Shown: in pieces, positions 51,566 to 61,000 of the stretch
How the letters are laid out: each line of letters begins with the position of its first letter
Numbering within the stretch: position 1 is the stretch's first letter
Assembly (NCBI GenBank): GCA_947846985.1
Contig: CANTUZ010000003.1
Span: forward strand, 96,128,674-96,192,673
Reading direction: 5' to 3'
Length of the DNA: 64,000 nt
Source of the DNA: Fratercula arctica
Lineage: Eukaryota > Chordata > Aves > Charadriiformes > Alcidae
Program-made: the position numbers and the translations under genes
The notes under the pieces: generated by a model
Told to the model about the DNA's origin: nothing
Seen by the model: only the letters and a program-made list of their open reading frames with translations
Database searches by the model: none

Positions 51566-52025
51566 TGTGGGCGCGGAAGCTCCAGACAATAACACACAGA
51601 CCAATGTGATCAGGTTAATGCCACTTTATTGCCCCAATAGCTCAGTTAATATACTCTTCCCCACTACCCGGTTACATTAAATGTCATCAGCTAATTGGTT
51701 ACACACTCAACCAACATTTTCTGATTGGTCCACCCTCCTTGTTCCTTGTCTTTCATCTGGCTCCTGGTTTATCTCCTCTTTACATGCCATCTGGCTGAGA
51801 TGATAGTTCTGCTTTGCTGTTATCCTACTCCCTCTTTCCTTACACAATGTTCCCTTTGATATTCACAGTTAGACCGAGTGCTGATAGCTCAGCAGACATC
51901 TGCTTCTCCCTGACCTTTAAACTCAGGCTAATCCTAAGGCCTCAGTGCTAACAGAACTCTCTTTCTTATGCAAAGTATCTGGAGTGTTCACAGGATGTCC
52001 ATTCTCATACAAGAATTCTGCCACA
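51566..52025 (-). repeat. 3' LTR of the gag-only provirus, 460 bp
   Basis: On the minus strand it starts TGTGGCAG and ends CGCCCACA, with TG...CA termini. It is collinear with the LTR at 54384-54841 and differs at about eight single sites plus one 2-bp length difference. It contains CCAAT-type boxes, a TATA element and AATAAA as in the other copy. Confidence 0.95.
51625..51630 (-). terminator. Polyadenylation hexamer AATAAA, 3' LTR
   Basis: AATAAA in minus sense within the 3' LTR. It is the expected 3'-end processing signal of the proviral transcript. Confidence 0.7.
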
Positions 52026-52044
52026 ATTCCCCCTTTTTGTTTTT
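52026..52044 (-). other. Polypurine tract
   Basis: Directly upstream (minus sense) of the 3' LTR there is a nearly all-purine run: A5, C, A5, G5, AAT. This is the primer site for plus-strand DNA synthesis. It adjoins the LTR with no gap. Confidence 0.9.
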
Positions 52045-52438
52045 GAACACTCCAAGCGTCCTCAGACATCAGTAGCTCCTGTCCCAGCCAGATTTTTCGC
52101 ACCATCCGCTCTAACGGTGGGGTTAAAGTATACACCATAATTTTTATAATTCCAGTATAATCTGAATCAATTAAACCTGGTACCACAAAAAATACGTTGT
52201 CGAGATACCGATGAGCGACCTAGCAATAATGCACTTAGCCCATGACCTAGTGGACCCCTTTGATCTGAATCGACTAAGGTCACAGCAGCAGAGGTTAGGG
52301 TGACCTCTACTGCTGTTGCCAAGTCCACTCCTGCACGGCCTGCGGTGGCGGCGGCGCAGCGGTCCAGGCACCCTGTACCGTCCCCTGTGCTTGTGTCATA
52401 GCGCGAGGAGGACGAGACGCGCTCACCCCCCGGTTTCC
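52026..52438 (-). pseudogene. Truncated pro frame: start of a retroviral dUTPase domain
   Basis: The minus-1 frame entered at the slippery site overlaps the gag end and continues past its stop. It shows dUTPase motif 1 (AGVDL, 52320-52334) and motif 2 (LGRSS, 52209-52223). A frame change in or near the six-base A run at 52187-52192 then puts motif 3 (IDSDYTG) in a different reading frame. Homology ends near 52115. The last two dUTPase motifs, the protease and everything downstream are gone, and roughly 85 bp of non-dUTPase sequence leads to the polypurine tract. The frame is therefore broken twice, by a 1-nt length change and by the large deletion, and should be inactive. In betaretroviruses the intact region encodes dUTPase plus the aspartic protease as a Gag-Pro fusion. 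Confidence 0.85.
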
Positions 52439-54205
52439 CGACCGACGGCACTCGACGGTATTATGTGTCCCCTTTTGACAATTAACACACCATTTCTCAC
52501 GTGGTTGGTTATTCCCCTTGGCACGGCAATCCTTTTTAAAGTGTCCCACCTTGCCGCAATTGTAGCAACGCTTATCCCGCCCCCCTTTTGAAACATTCTT
52601 AACAGCTGCCCTAACAGCGGCAGCCATAACCGTAGCTTGTTCTTGCAACAGCATTCGCTCAGCCATTTCCAACATTGCCGCAGTGCTACTTCCCTTTGGT
52701 AATGTGGCTAAAACCCGCTTTGTTTTGTCATTAGCTCCTTCAAATGCACACAAGTCTAGCAACTTCCCTTTAGTATCATTATCTAGGTCCGGATGAGCAG
52801 ATATGGCCGCATGTAGTTTATCGACAAATGTCGAAAAGGATTCGTTGGGGCCCTGTTTTAATTTGGTAAAGGAAGGTGCTACCTTTTCCTCTTTTATGGC
52901 TGCTAGTGCCTTTTGAGCCAATTGTTGACTTAACTGTAACACCTCTCCCTGGAATTGTGCTTGCCACTGAGGGTCTGCATACGGCCCTCTTCCCATCAAC
53001 ATCTGTGCCTGTATTCCCTGCAATGGGTCGCCCTGTTGTCTCGGAATGGCTGCGGCTCCTTCACACAGTCGTTCCCACTCGTTCCAAAATACCAATTTTT
53101 GCGGCGGGGTTAGCAACATTTGCATTAACTGCTGGATATCATGAGGAGTTAGCAGATTCGCAGTAAACACGTGATCAATCAATGATTTAGTATAAGGAGA
53201 GCAGAGGCCATACTGTACCACTGCTCGTTTAGCCTCTTTTAACATTTTCCAATCGAAAGGTTCCCATTCCCTCTGATTCCCAGCATTGGTAAACACCGGA
53301 TACAGAGAAGGTGCAATATCTAAAACTATTCCTTCTATAGCTGCTTCTCTAATTACACCTTTCCATCTATTTCGTATACTATCCCCGCTCCCGCCTCCCA
53401 TTCCCAGCCCCAAGGGCGCCGTTGGTGCAACTGGCATTAAGCATTCCGGCGGAGCTGGCGGGTTGACAACAGGAGTCGCCTGTATCCTTTCCAGCCCTTC
53501 CAGGCGCGCTTGTAAGGCCTCCAATTTTTCCACCAACGCCTCGACCTGCAGCGGGGTTACATCCGCTGATTTTCGAGGGCTACCGGGCGATGTCTGTCCA
53601 GAGGGTGACAGAGGTGGATAAAGTATTGCAGCATCTTGCCCCCCTGCTTCTCCTTCTAGCTTGGGATGTTGCAATAATTCTGGTGGCGGAGGAGGAGGGA
53701 AAGGTTTCTCCCCGGCATCCCGCTGTTCGTTCTCATTACGGGGGCCTGGGGGGACAATTGGTGGCGATAAAGGAGCGGGTGTCCGTCCTGATATACGTCC
53801 CCCATCTTTACTACGAGGTTGTGGAGGAGGGGCAGTCGATGAGTCAAAAGTTGCTGCAGAACTCCCTTTTTCCGTGCTGGGCGACGCTATTGCTGTAAAA
53901 GCAGCAGCGGCAGCAGCCCTCTCCGCTTGCATGGCTCGAAGGGTGTCTGATATAAGCCGCCACAGGGTAGAAAGTTTCTGGGCCTCCCTGGATCTTTTGC
54001 TAACTTCATCCCACAATACCGCCTCTATCTTCCTCCACGTATCTTGAGTAAAGGCAGCGGCAACAGTGGGGATAAGTCCTCTATCTCGCGCCCGTACTAG
54101 AAGCGCCTTCAGGGAGGTTGTATCATAACTCAGTCCTCTCTTAGAGAGCATATGTTGGAGGAGCTTAACTACCGCCTCTTCATCTTTTGAGAGTGTAGAC
54201 CCCAT
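52307..54205 (-). CDS. gag: Betaretrovirus-like Gag polyprotein, 632 aa, intact
   Basis: Gag assembles the retroviral capsid and packages genomic RNA. The start at 54205 is the first ATG after the splice donor and gives MGS at the N terminus, a myristoylation context. Domains in order: alpha-helical matrix (about 1-100), Ala-rich linker, Pro-rich region (125-178), a YPPL late-domain-like motif (196-199), a short predicted coiled coil (219-241), capsid (about 300-520) and nucleocapsid. The capsid carries a major homology region, QG-x2-E-x4-F, at 451-460. The nucleocapsid has two CX2CX4HX4C zinc knuckles (Cys547-Cys560 and Cys573-Cys586). All knuckle ligands are present and no stop or frameshift interrupts the frame. 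The length is normal for a betaretroviral Gag. There is no protease in the element to cleave it. Expression, helper-driven assembly or a host role (as with other retained gag genes) is inference. Confidence 0.95.
   Translation of the reverse strand: MGSTLSKDEEAVVKLLQHMLSKRGLSYDTTSLKALLVRARDRGLIPTVAAAFTQDTWRKIEAVLWDEVSKRSREAQKLSTLWRLISDTLRAMQAERAAAAAAFTAIASPSTEKGSSAATFDSSTAPPPQPRSKDGGRISGRTPAPLSPPIVPPGPRNENEQRDAGEKPFPPPPPPELLQHPKLEGEAGGQDAAILYPPLSPSGQTSPGSPRKSADVTPLQVEALVEKLEALQARLEGLERIQATPVVNPPAPPECLMPVAPTAPLGLGMGGGSGDSIRNRWKGVIREAAIEGIVLDIAPSLYPVFTNAGNQREWEPFDWKMLKEAKRAVVQYGLCSPYTKSLIDHVFTANLLTPHDIQQLMQMLLTPPQKLVFWNEWERLCEGAAAIPRQQGDPLQGIQAQMLMGRGPYADPQWQAQFQGEVLQLSQQLAQKALAAIKEEKVAPSFTKLKQGPNESFSTFVDKLHAAISAHPDLDNDTKGKLLDLCAFEGANDKTKRVLATLPKGSSTAAMLEMAERMLLQEQATVMAAAVRAAVKNVSKGGRDKRCYNCGKVGHFKKDCRAKGNNQPREKWCVNCQKGTHNTVECRRSGNRGVSASRPPRAMTQAQGTVQGAWTAAPPPPQAVQEWTWQQQ
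52433..52439 (-). promoter_or_regulatory. Gag-pro minus-1 ribosomal frameshift site GGGAAAC
   Basis: The minus strand has G GGA AAC in the correct register with gag (third base of Ser589, Gly590, Asn591). This is the X XXY YYZ slippery heptamer used by several betaretroviruses. Slipping back one base enters the frame that encodes the dUTPase start. About nine bases downstream, AGCGCG (minus sense) can pair with CGCGCT across a 12-base loop, a plausible stimulatory stem. Confidence 0.75.
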
Positions 54206-54283
54206 CTCCTCCCGGCCGCTCGCTTGGCCAAAGTGAGTTTCCCCTTATGCGCGATCCAGCGTCTTCCCGAGTGCCGGGGCAGC

Positions 54284-54291
54284 ACTCACCT
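54284..54291 (-). other. Probable major splice donor in the leader
   Basis: The minus strand reads AAAG|GTGAGT with the cut between 54290 and 54289, between primer site and gag. In a complete virus this donor would make the spliced env mRNA. The env acceptor has been deleted here. Confidence 0.65.
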
Positions 54292-54363
54292 TTCGGCCGC
54301 TTTTCCGTCCCCTTCAACGGTCGGCTGTCATTGGAGGTTATCAGCCCCAACGCCGATCTGAGG

Positions 54364-54381
54364 GTCCCTGTTCGGGCGCCA
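54364..54381 (-). other. Primer binding site, tRNA-Lys3 type
   Basis: Two bases after the 5' LTR, the minus strand reads TGGCGCCCGAACAGGGAC. This is complementary over 18 nt to the 3' end of tRNA-Lys(UUU), the primer used by betaretroviruses such as MMTV and by lentiviruses. No mismatch is present. Confidence 0.95.
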
Positions 54382-54442
54382 CCTGTGGGCGCGGAAGCTC
54401 CGGACAATAACACACTGACCAATGTGATCAGGTTAATGCCAC

Positions 54443-54448
54443 TTTATT
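54443..54448 (-). promoter_or_regulatory. Polyadenylation hexamer AATAAA, 5' LTR
   Basis: TTTATT on the plus strand. The equivalent in the 3' LTR, where it would act, is at 51625-51630. The short distance from TATA to AATAAA implies a very short R region or a signal at the U3/R border. Confidence 0.7.
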
Positions 54449-54463
54449 GCCCCAATAGCTCAG

Positions 54464-54471
54464 TTAATATA
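54464..54471 (-). promoter_or_regulatory. TATA element of the 5' LTR
   Basis: TATATTAA in minus sense, about 20 bp upstream of AATAAA and downstream of two CCAAT motifs. It is the likely core promoter for gag transcription. The 3' LTR has the same octamer at 51646-51653. Confidence 0.7.
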
Positions 54472-54841
54472 CTCTTCCCCACTACCCGGTTACATTAAAT
54501 GTCATCAGCTAATTGGTTACACACTCAACCAACATTTTCTGATTGGTCCACCCTCCTTGTTCCTTGTCTTTCATCTGGCTCCTGGCTTATCTCCTCTTTA
54601 CGTGCCATCTGGCTGAGATGATAGTTCTGCTTTGCTGTTATCCTACTCCCTCTTTCCTTACACAATGTTCCCTTTGATATTCACAGTTAGACCGAGTGCT
54701 GATAGCTCAGCAGACATCCGCTTCTCCCTGACCTTTAAACTCAGGCTAATCCTAAGGCCTCAGTGCTAACAGAACTCATTCTTATACAAAGTATCTGGAG
54801 TGTTCACAGGATGTCCATTCTTATACAAGAATTCTGCCACA

Positions 54842-54847
54842 TGTTTT
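54842..54847. repeat. 6-bp target-site duplication, right copy (TGTTTT)
   Basis: Identical to 51560-51565. Six bp is the integrase spacing of alpha- and betaretroviruses, whereas gammaretroviruses give four and ERVL five. Confidence 0.9.
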
Positions 54848-57704
54848 CATTCCAAAGGCATGTATTTAATTAATCTCTAAATCCTTAAATTTGCCTCCTT
54901 CAGTTTCAAGTTAACTTCATCTCTTTCCCTGGAGCTGGTCTGATTTTTTGGCATCAAAAGATGTAAGCTTCGGAGAGTTATAGGGTCAGATCGTTTTATA
55001 CACGTACAGCTGTCCCCGAAATCTTTTAGATTTCAGCCTTCTACTATAACGCAGAGATATTTGGAGGCAGTAGTCTAATCTCCATTTTACATAATGCATT
55101 ACCAATAACAGCCTGAAAATGAGATGTTTATGTTTTGTGCACTAATCTCTCGATCACAAAGCAGTGAAATTCTTGAGATAAAAGAACTTGGAACACAAGC
55201 ACAGAGCTGCCCAGGGGAAAAAAAAAGAAGTGCAAACAGTTCTGCAAAGAGAAAACAAGTGATGCATATGCTGAAGATCACCTTTCAATCACCAAACAAA
55301 GGGAAATTCTCCTAATATGAAAACACCATATTCAGTTCATCAACTGACACTAGAATTAGGAGACTGTTGTAAAACACGAAGAAAGCCCAGAAAGGACAAA
55401 GTGATTTCTCAGAATTGTAAAATAAGTATATCAACAAATACATGACACAATGATTTAAGAAAATGAGAGTATGAAAGAAGGAAAATGTTACAATAGTGCT
55501 TAACGTATTTTGAGAGCAAGAAGTTGGCTGTTCATAATGATGTGGCAAGAGAAGAAAGTGCACAAGTAACTTGAAAGGATGAAAAAATGACACAAATATC
55601 TGATTTCTCAAAAAATATTAAAAGTGGTGTGACTGTGTATTTTTAGCAATGAATTTATTTAATGTGCTACAGAAATTTTTTAAAAATCAGAGTGTATAAA
55701 ATGTCAAAAAAATTGAAATCTTATCAAAATTAGAGTGGAATGGGAAACTTGGGAGATGTGGGACTTTTCCCATGATCAGTATTTTACAGCATATGGCAGA
55801 ACACCTGCCAAGTTTCTCGTGAAGCTGGATAACTGAGAATGTAGAGAATTTCTTTTCCAATTTCTTGTGTCCCTGCCACCTAAGGAAGCAACTTCTTGGC
55901 TTTCCTGGTTTTCAAGTCCCAACTCCTTACTGGTCCACCAGCCAAATATAGCCAGAATCTGAGATGGGGTTCCTTGGGATCCCAGGATCATGGCTGGCAG
56001 GTCGGGCAGGAGGCTGATTGCCACCAGGGTAGGACTTCACAGCAACACTTTAAACAGCATCTGGACAGTGAACCAGCCAAAATCCCTCCTGGCAGAAAAA
56101 GGTCCTCAGAGCACCACTGTCCCCTTTTCCACAGAATGCTTTGGTGTTAATGGACTGACATATTCTCGGGGAAAAAAAGCACTATGTCAGAAAATTTCCT
56201 GACAATCCTAATTCCCAGTCAACATTCTGAGTTGCATAAAAATTGCTTTAAACAGGTGTGAGAGACAATATTTTTCATAAAAGTATTTGGAAAGCTAAAA
56301 GAAACAAATGAGAGTAATTCTTCATAAAAGAAAACCAAATAAGTATCTGTTCTCCAAATATCAAGACTATTACTAACTGTTAAAAAAAACGGGCATAACA
56401 ATGACTAGAATGATCAGCTGTGCAGTGAGCTACCAGTGGAGATTGATAACATCCGAAAAAGGACCAACTAGTTTTGTGCTATGTAATTATCTCTGGGAAC
56501 TGTAAGGAGACTCTTACAAACACTGCCTATCTCCCATTAAAGGAGACAAATTTTATTCTACATAACAGAGACAAGAATGCCAGGCGGCCAAATGCTTCAC
56601 TATTCTATTTCCATTCTAGGTCTTCTGTTTGAGATAGCGCAATTCATTTTTTGGATACCAAAATCAGCTAAAAGAATTGTGGTTGAATTTTTATTATGAT
56701 GAATTTGCATTGAAAGACTATTATTTATTTTCAGGGTAGTTGCCTGTTTTGAGTGACCTTTTTGTAGTTCGAAACATCTGCAGTAGAAGTACATGAAAAA
56801 TATTCAACAACAGAATTCACTTTCAGGTAGAAATTTTCTCAATCACTTTAAACTGAAGAAATGGTCAGACACACTAAAATTTTTACAGAACATTACATGA
56901 ATGAGTGTTTTTCCTTTATATTTCACTTTAGAGGCCCAAATTAAAAATAGCTTAGAAGAAATTTTTTAGGCAATGGACAATTTGCTTCATATTTGCACTG
57001 ACTGTATATTTTAGAATAACTAACCTTATGAAAAGTGATAATTTGCATGATTTTGTGGTTTCAAGCCCCTTCCATGGCATTAACACATTTTCTTTGCATA
57101 GTCCTCTGGTGAACTCAGGCAAACACATTTTTCCCATATCAGCAAAACAACTCCCATGACTGTAACTAAGAAACACTTACAAGGTCAAAAGAAATGAAAA
57201 TTAATATGGCTAAACCATAAATAAGTTGAATTTCTTCTTATGAGCAATTTTGAGCTTTGGGTCTTTCTCAGTTGTCCGTCTGGTTATTTTTCAACTCTTA
57301 AATATTTTGAAAATGTTTAAAATTGTTTAGTTGGCTATGTGTACTGTGTTATTTATTTTAATTAAAAGTTGAAAGATTCTGTTTCAGTAACACACCAGAT
57401 TTATTTGTTAGCAGAGAAGGAAAAGTAACTGAAAAAGGGTCTTACACTATCAGCAATAAATTATTTTGAGTTTAAGTGCTAAAACTCAACAGTTGTTTAA
57501 TTCAGTCAAACAACAAATGGAGTAGTCAACATCAAACCAGGATGGGTGTCTAGTTTCCAATCAGGTTTTTCTTCAGAGTAAAATGCATGGTGCCTCTATT
57601 ATAAGAAATAAACTAGATAATAAAAGACAATAAAAATGTGTATCATCTGTTCAGTTCTAGAACTTACATCATAGGCCTACAGAACAGTTACTGAAATGCA
57701 CACT
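54848..57704. other. AT-rich stretch without recognisable feature
   Basis: No gene, exon or transposon identified between the provirus and the next CR1 copy. The short open frames here are chance. Confidence 0.45.
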
Positions 57705-58070
57705 TAAAAAGGAGGCTGAGGGGAGACCACGTCGCTTTCTACAACTACCTGAAAGGAGGTTGTAGCGAGGTAAATTTCAGCCTCTTCTCCCAGGTAACAA
57801 GCGATAGGATGAGAGGAAATGGCCTCAAGTTGCCAAGGGAAGTTTAGATTGGATATTAGGAAAAATTTCTTCAGAAAAACTGTTGTCAACAGGTTGCCGA
57901 GGGAAGTGGTTGAGACACCATCTCTGGAGGTATTTAAAAGATGTGTAGATGTAGTGCTTAGGGACATGGTTTAGTGGTGGACTTGGCAGTGCTAGGTTTA
58001 CAGATGGAGTTGGTGATCTTGAAGGTCTTTTCCAACCTAAATAATTCTATGATTCTATGATTCTGTCACC
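57705..58070 (+). mobile_element. CR1 LINE 3' end fragment
   Basis: A CR1 3' region of yet another subfamily: 'ctgaggggagaccacgtcgc', 'tctacaactacctgaaagga', 'ataggatgagaggaaatggc', 'acaccatctctggaggtatt', 'tcttttccaacctaaat', and the tail ATTCTATGATTCTATGATTCTG. 5'-truncated and non-functional. Confidence 0.92.
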
Positions 58071-61000
58071 GATGAAAAATCACTTCTGTAGCCTTTCTTT
58101 AGTCAGTTCCTAGAAGAGGAAAAAGGAAAGAAAGAATTTCTGTTCAGCCTTCCAGTTCAGTCTCCCAGTTCAGTCTCAAATTTGCAAAGGGAAAACAGCT
58201 GTAGTGCTTAGGTCCATTACGCATTATATATGATAGCTCTTGTCAGCAAAAATTCTCAGGGCAATGCCACTAACTGTCCAGCAGCATCTTAAGTGAACTT
58301 CAATGTCCTTTAATCTCTCACTTGATAGAATAAGGTATGACAGCATACTTTTTTTCAATGCAGAGTTTACAAAAATTTTGAGTTATATCATATTTGAACA
58401 ATTTATTTCCAGACACCTCAACAGGGAAACCGTCCTTCAAAATGTTAGTGAATACTAGATTAACATTCACATTTACATTTTTTTCATATTTCAAGGTCAA
58501 GTATATCTTTTACAACAAAACTGGTTTACTTATTTGTGGGATTTGGGATTCTGGGATTTGATCCACTCCTTGCTCACTCTAAATTACTTGCATTGGCAGG
58601 AATAATTCTTGATTTACCCAAAGGTAAGGAAGAGGAACATCAGATCCATAGATTGAAGTCCCAGGTACTGGCTTCCTTCAAGCTTAAGTTAGCCATTGAC
58701 TTGAGCAGGCATTCGATCCAGTTATGCAGAGAATAAGTTGTTGAATTGCTATCTTCTATACTAAATGAAAAGGAATTTTGACAATGTATTTTGGCACTGT
58801 TGTCATGAAACAGTATTTTAGTACAAGAAATGAGACTGTTGCCTCTTTCTCAGTGAAGCTGTCATCTCATTGATATTGAATTGTACGTCCCAGCTGCAGA
58901 CAGTAGGACTGACAAAATTCAAGTCTCATTGAATTTTCAAGTCTCATTAGAAAACACTGAGACTCAGAAAACATCAAAGCTGATTTAACACAAAATCTAT
59001 AGTTAATAAAAACATTGAATGCTTTCTTTCAATCTTGAAGTAAAAGAAATGCCATTTATTCATTAATATTTTAAATTAGCACCCTCTCCCTGCTAAAAGA
59101 TATCCCTGGGGTCCCTAATGAATCTTATAAGATAATGCTGCATGATAAAGAATTTAGACAGCTTCTCTTCTCCCTCCTTCTCTTCTTAACAGGTATAACC
59201 TTAACCTTAAGCTTGGACATTCACAAAAATTCCAGTCTAACTCAAACAATTCATTGTAATATCACATATCTTGTAATATGAACGAAAATCAGTGAAGAAT
59301 ATAAAAATTAAACCTGATTGGTTTTCTGCTTCCTGTTTTGTCTTTGCACATCCATTGTTCAAAAGTTTTATTCTTTTTTGTTTTACTATACATGAACATG
59401 TAGCAATGAAAATACGTATTCAATAGACTATGAAAATGAATTTAGTTTCATGTACAGTTGTTTCAGAGGATAAACTGGCAATGGAATTGTATCATGTTTT
59501 TAAGGGAAAATAGCTAATTTTCAATTCTAAAGAGATGAAAAGAGGAAAGATAAGTGTGGCAGTATTGATTTGCTTGAAGTTTTTCTATTCGTTTTCTTAG
59601 AATGCAGACGTTGGAACTCAGCAAAACCAACCAAAGATGTGAAATAAAAGAAAAAAATGAGTTATTTCTCAAAGACTTTTTACTAATAAGAAAGGTCAAT
59701 ATGGGCAAATTAAAATTCATACTCAATAGAAACTTCAATCAAAAGTGTACATACAGTACAAAAAAATTAATGAAACTGTCAACATAAAATTGAAATAGTC
59801 TTTTCTTTTTTTTTTTTTTTGCCTAGATCCTAGGGGTATAAAGACATTGCATTTCTCCTTACCTTCCAGCAATCCACAGACAGTAGTTATCAGCCTTTGC
59901 TGATAATTTCCTCAGTGTGTATTATTTGCACAATATGAACAAGTTTTGGTGGTTTTTTTTGACATTTTATCTTTAGAATGCTTATTTTTCCTCTTTTTTT
60001 TTGTTTTAATTAAAAAGCATTTAGCTTAATATAATTGCAGAAATATGTGAAAAAGACATGCTATGCTTGTTATAGCTCCTCATTCTTTCAGTGTTACTCC
60101 CAAAGTTTTTATTGGTATGTTTTTATTGGACTCATTCCCTAGTGTATAATGTGGTAGTTTGGATTTGTTCAGTGCAGTTCTGAAACGGCTTGAGCAACAG
60201 AATTCACACCTTTGTCTCTGAAAGACTAAATGAGGAGGAGTTGGGGCGTGTGCAATCAGGGAAGAAAAGATATTTGGAGCTCCACTGAAATTGTTGGGAC
60301 TTCAATCCAACACTCTCATCACAGATCTTCATTTTACCTAACCCCGAGAAGCAGAGTACTTGGGTGTGTGTTTGTGTGTATTAGCATTTTAATTTGGATC
60401 AGAGGGGCGCCAAGGCCAAGCTGGGATGTAGCCTCTTCATGAGCGTGGGTTAGGATCAGGCCTGGTGAGGGAACCCAGGGTCAGACATGGCCCTGGCACG
60501 GGGCTTCCACAACAGAGGAGCACAAGTCTTCCAGCAGTTGCTCATGTGGCCATGCCCTCATCTACTTTCATCTTGAGGATTCCTCAACCCAAAGAGAGTA
60601 TTTGGGTTACACAGCAAACTAGGGGTGAATTTTTCAGAGACATATAACATGATTGGGCTGTGTGGTCCCTGACCACATGGATAGTCCCTTGCCTAATGTC
60701 CAGGTGGTGGTCCATAGGGGAATCGACCTGGACTTCTCAAAAAATATTTCTTATTGAAGTGTTAAATTATTGAGCAGACATCCATCACTTAACAGGAAAA
60801 TGATTAGCACAAAATGTTAGATTCTGGCAAACAAGTGTTTGACATCTTACACTTATCTTTCAAACCTAAATTGGGTCACACAACCATCTTTTCTCTTCTT
60901 CGGTAAAGGAAGGCAGGAGAGTGGTTTTCATGAGATTATGGTTATGTTCTTACATCAAAACTAAAGCCTTGTTTTGCTTACAGTTTTGTAAATCAGAAAC

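Larger units (their letters stand above)
51566..54841 (-). mobile_element. Betaretrovirus-like endogenous retrovirus, gag-only provirus
   Basis: A 3,276-bp provirus read on the minus strand. Its order is 5' LTR (54384-54841), primer binding site, leader with splice donor, intact gag, truncated pro/dUTPase frame, polypurine tract and 3' LTR (51566-52025). TGTTTT flanks both sides (51560-51565 and 54842-54847), a 6-bp target-site duplication. The tRNA-Lys3-type primer site, the Gag layout and the gag-pro frameshift with a dUTPase start all point to a betaretrovirus-like (ERV-K-like) element. All of pol and env is missing, so the internal region is only 2,358 bp. The low LTR divergence suggests a fairly recent insertion. 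It cannot replicate alone. Mobilisation would need a helper virus, which is inference. Confidence 0.95.
54384..54841 (-). repeat. 5' LTR of the gag-only provirus, 458 bp
   Basis: This is the promoter LTR, because gag and the primer binding site lie downstream of it on the minus strand. U3 holds two CCAAT motifs (in 'ggaccaatcag' and 'aaccaattag', minus sense). TATATTAA follows, then AATAAA, and U5 ends GCGCCCACA. Confidence 0.95.

Noticed and set aside
51923..52186. 87-codon minus-strand frame crossing into the 3' LTR as a separate protein
   Set aside because: It is the end of the dUTPase remnant in a shifted frame, followed by non-coding sequence, the polypurine tract and LTR, not an independent gene.
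52316..54498. Plus-strand frames of 80-130 codons over the gag region
   Set aside because: They are antisense shadows of the GC-richer gag frame. None has its own motif, and gag on the minus strand explains the sequence fully.
54842..57704. Search for missing pol or env next to the provirus
   Set aside because: No reverse-transcriptase, integrase or envelope motif is visible on either side, and the target-site duplication shows that the element ends at its LTRs.
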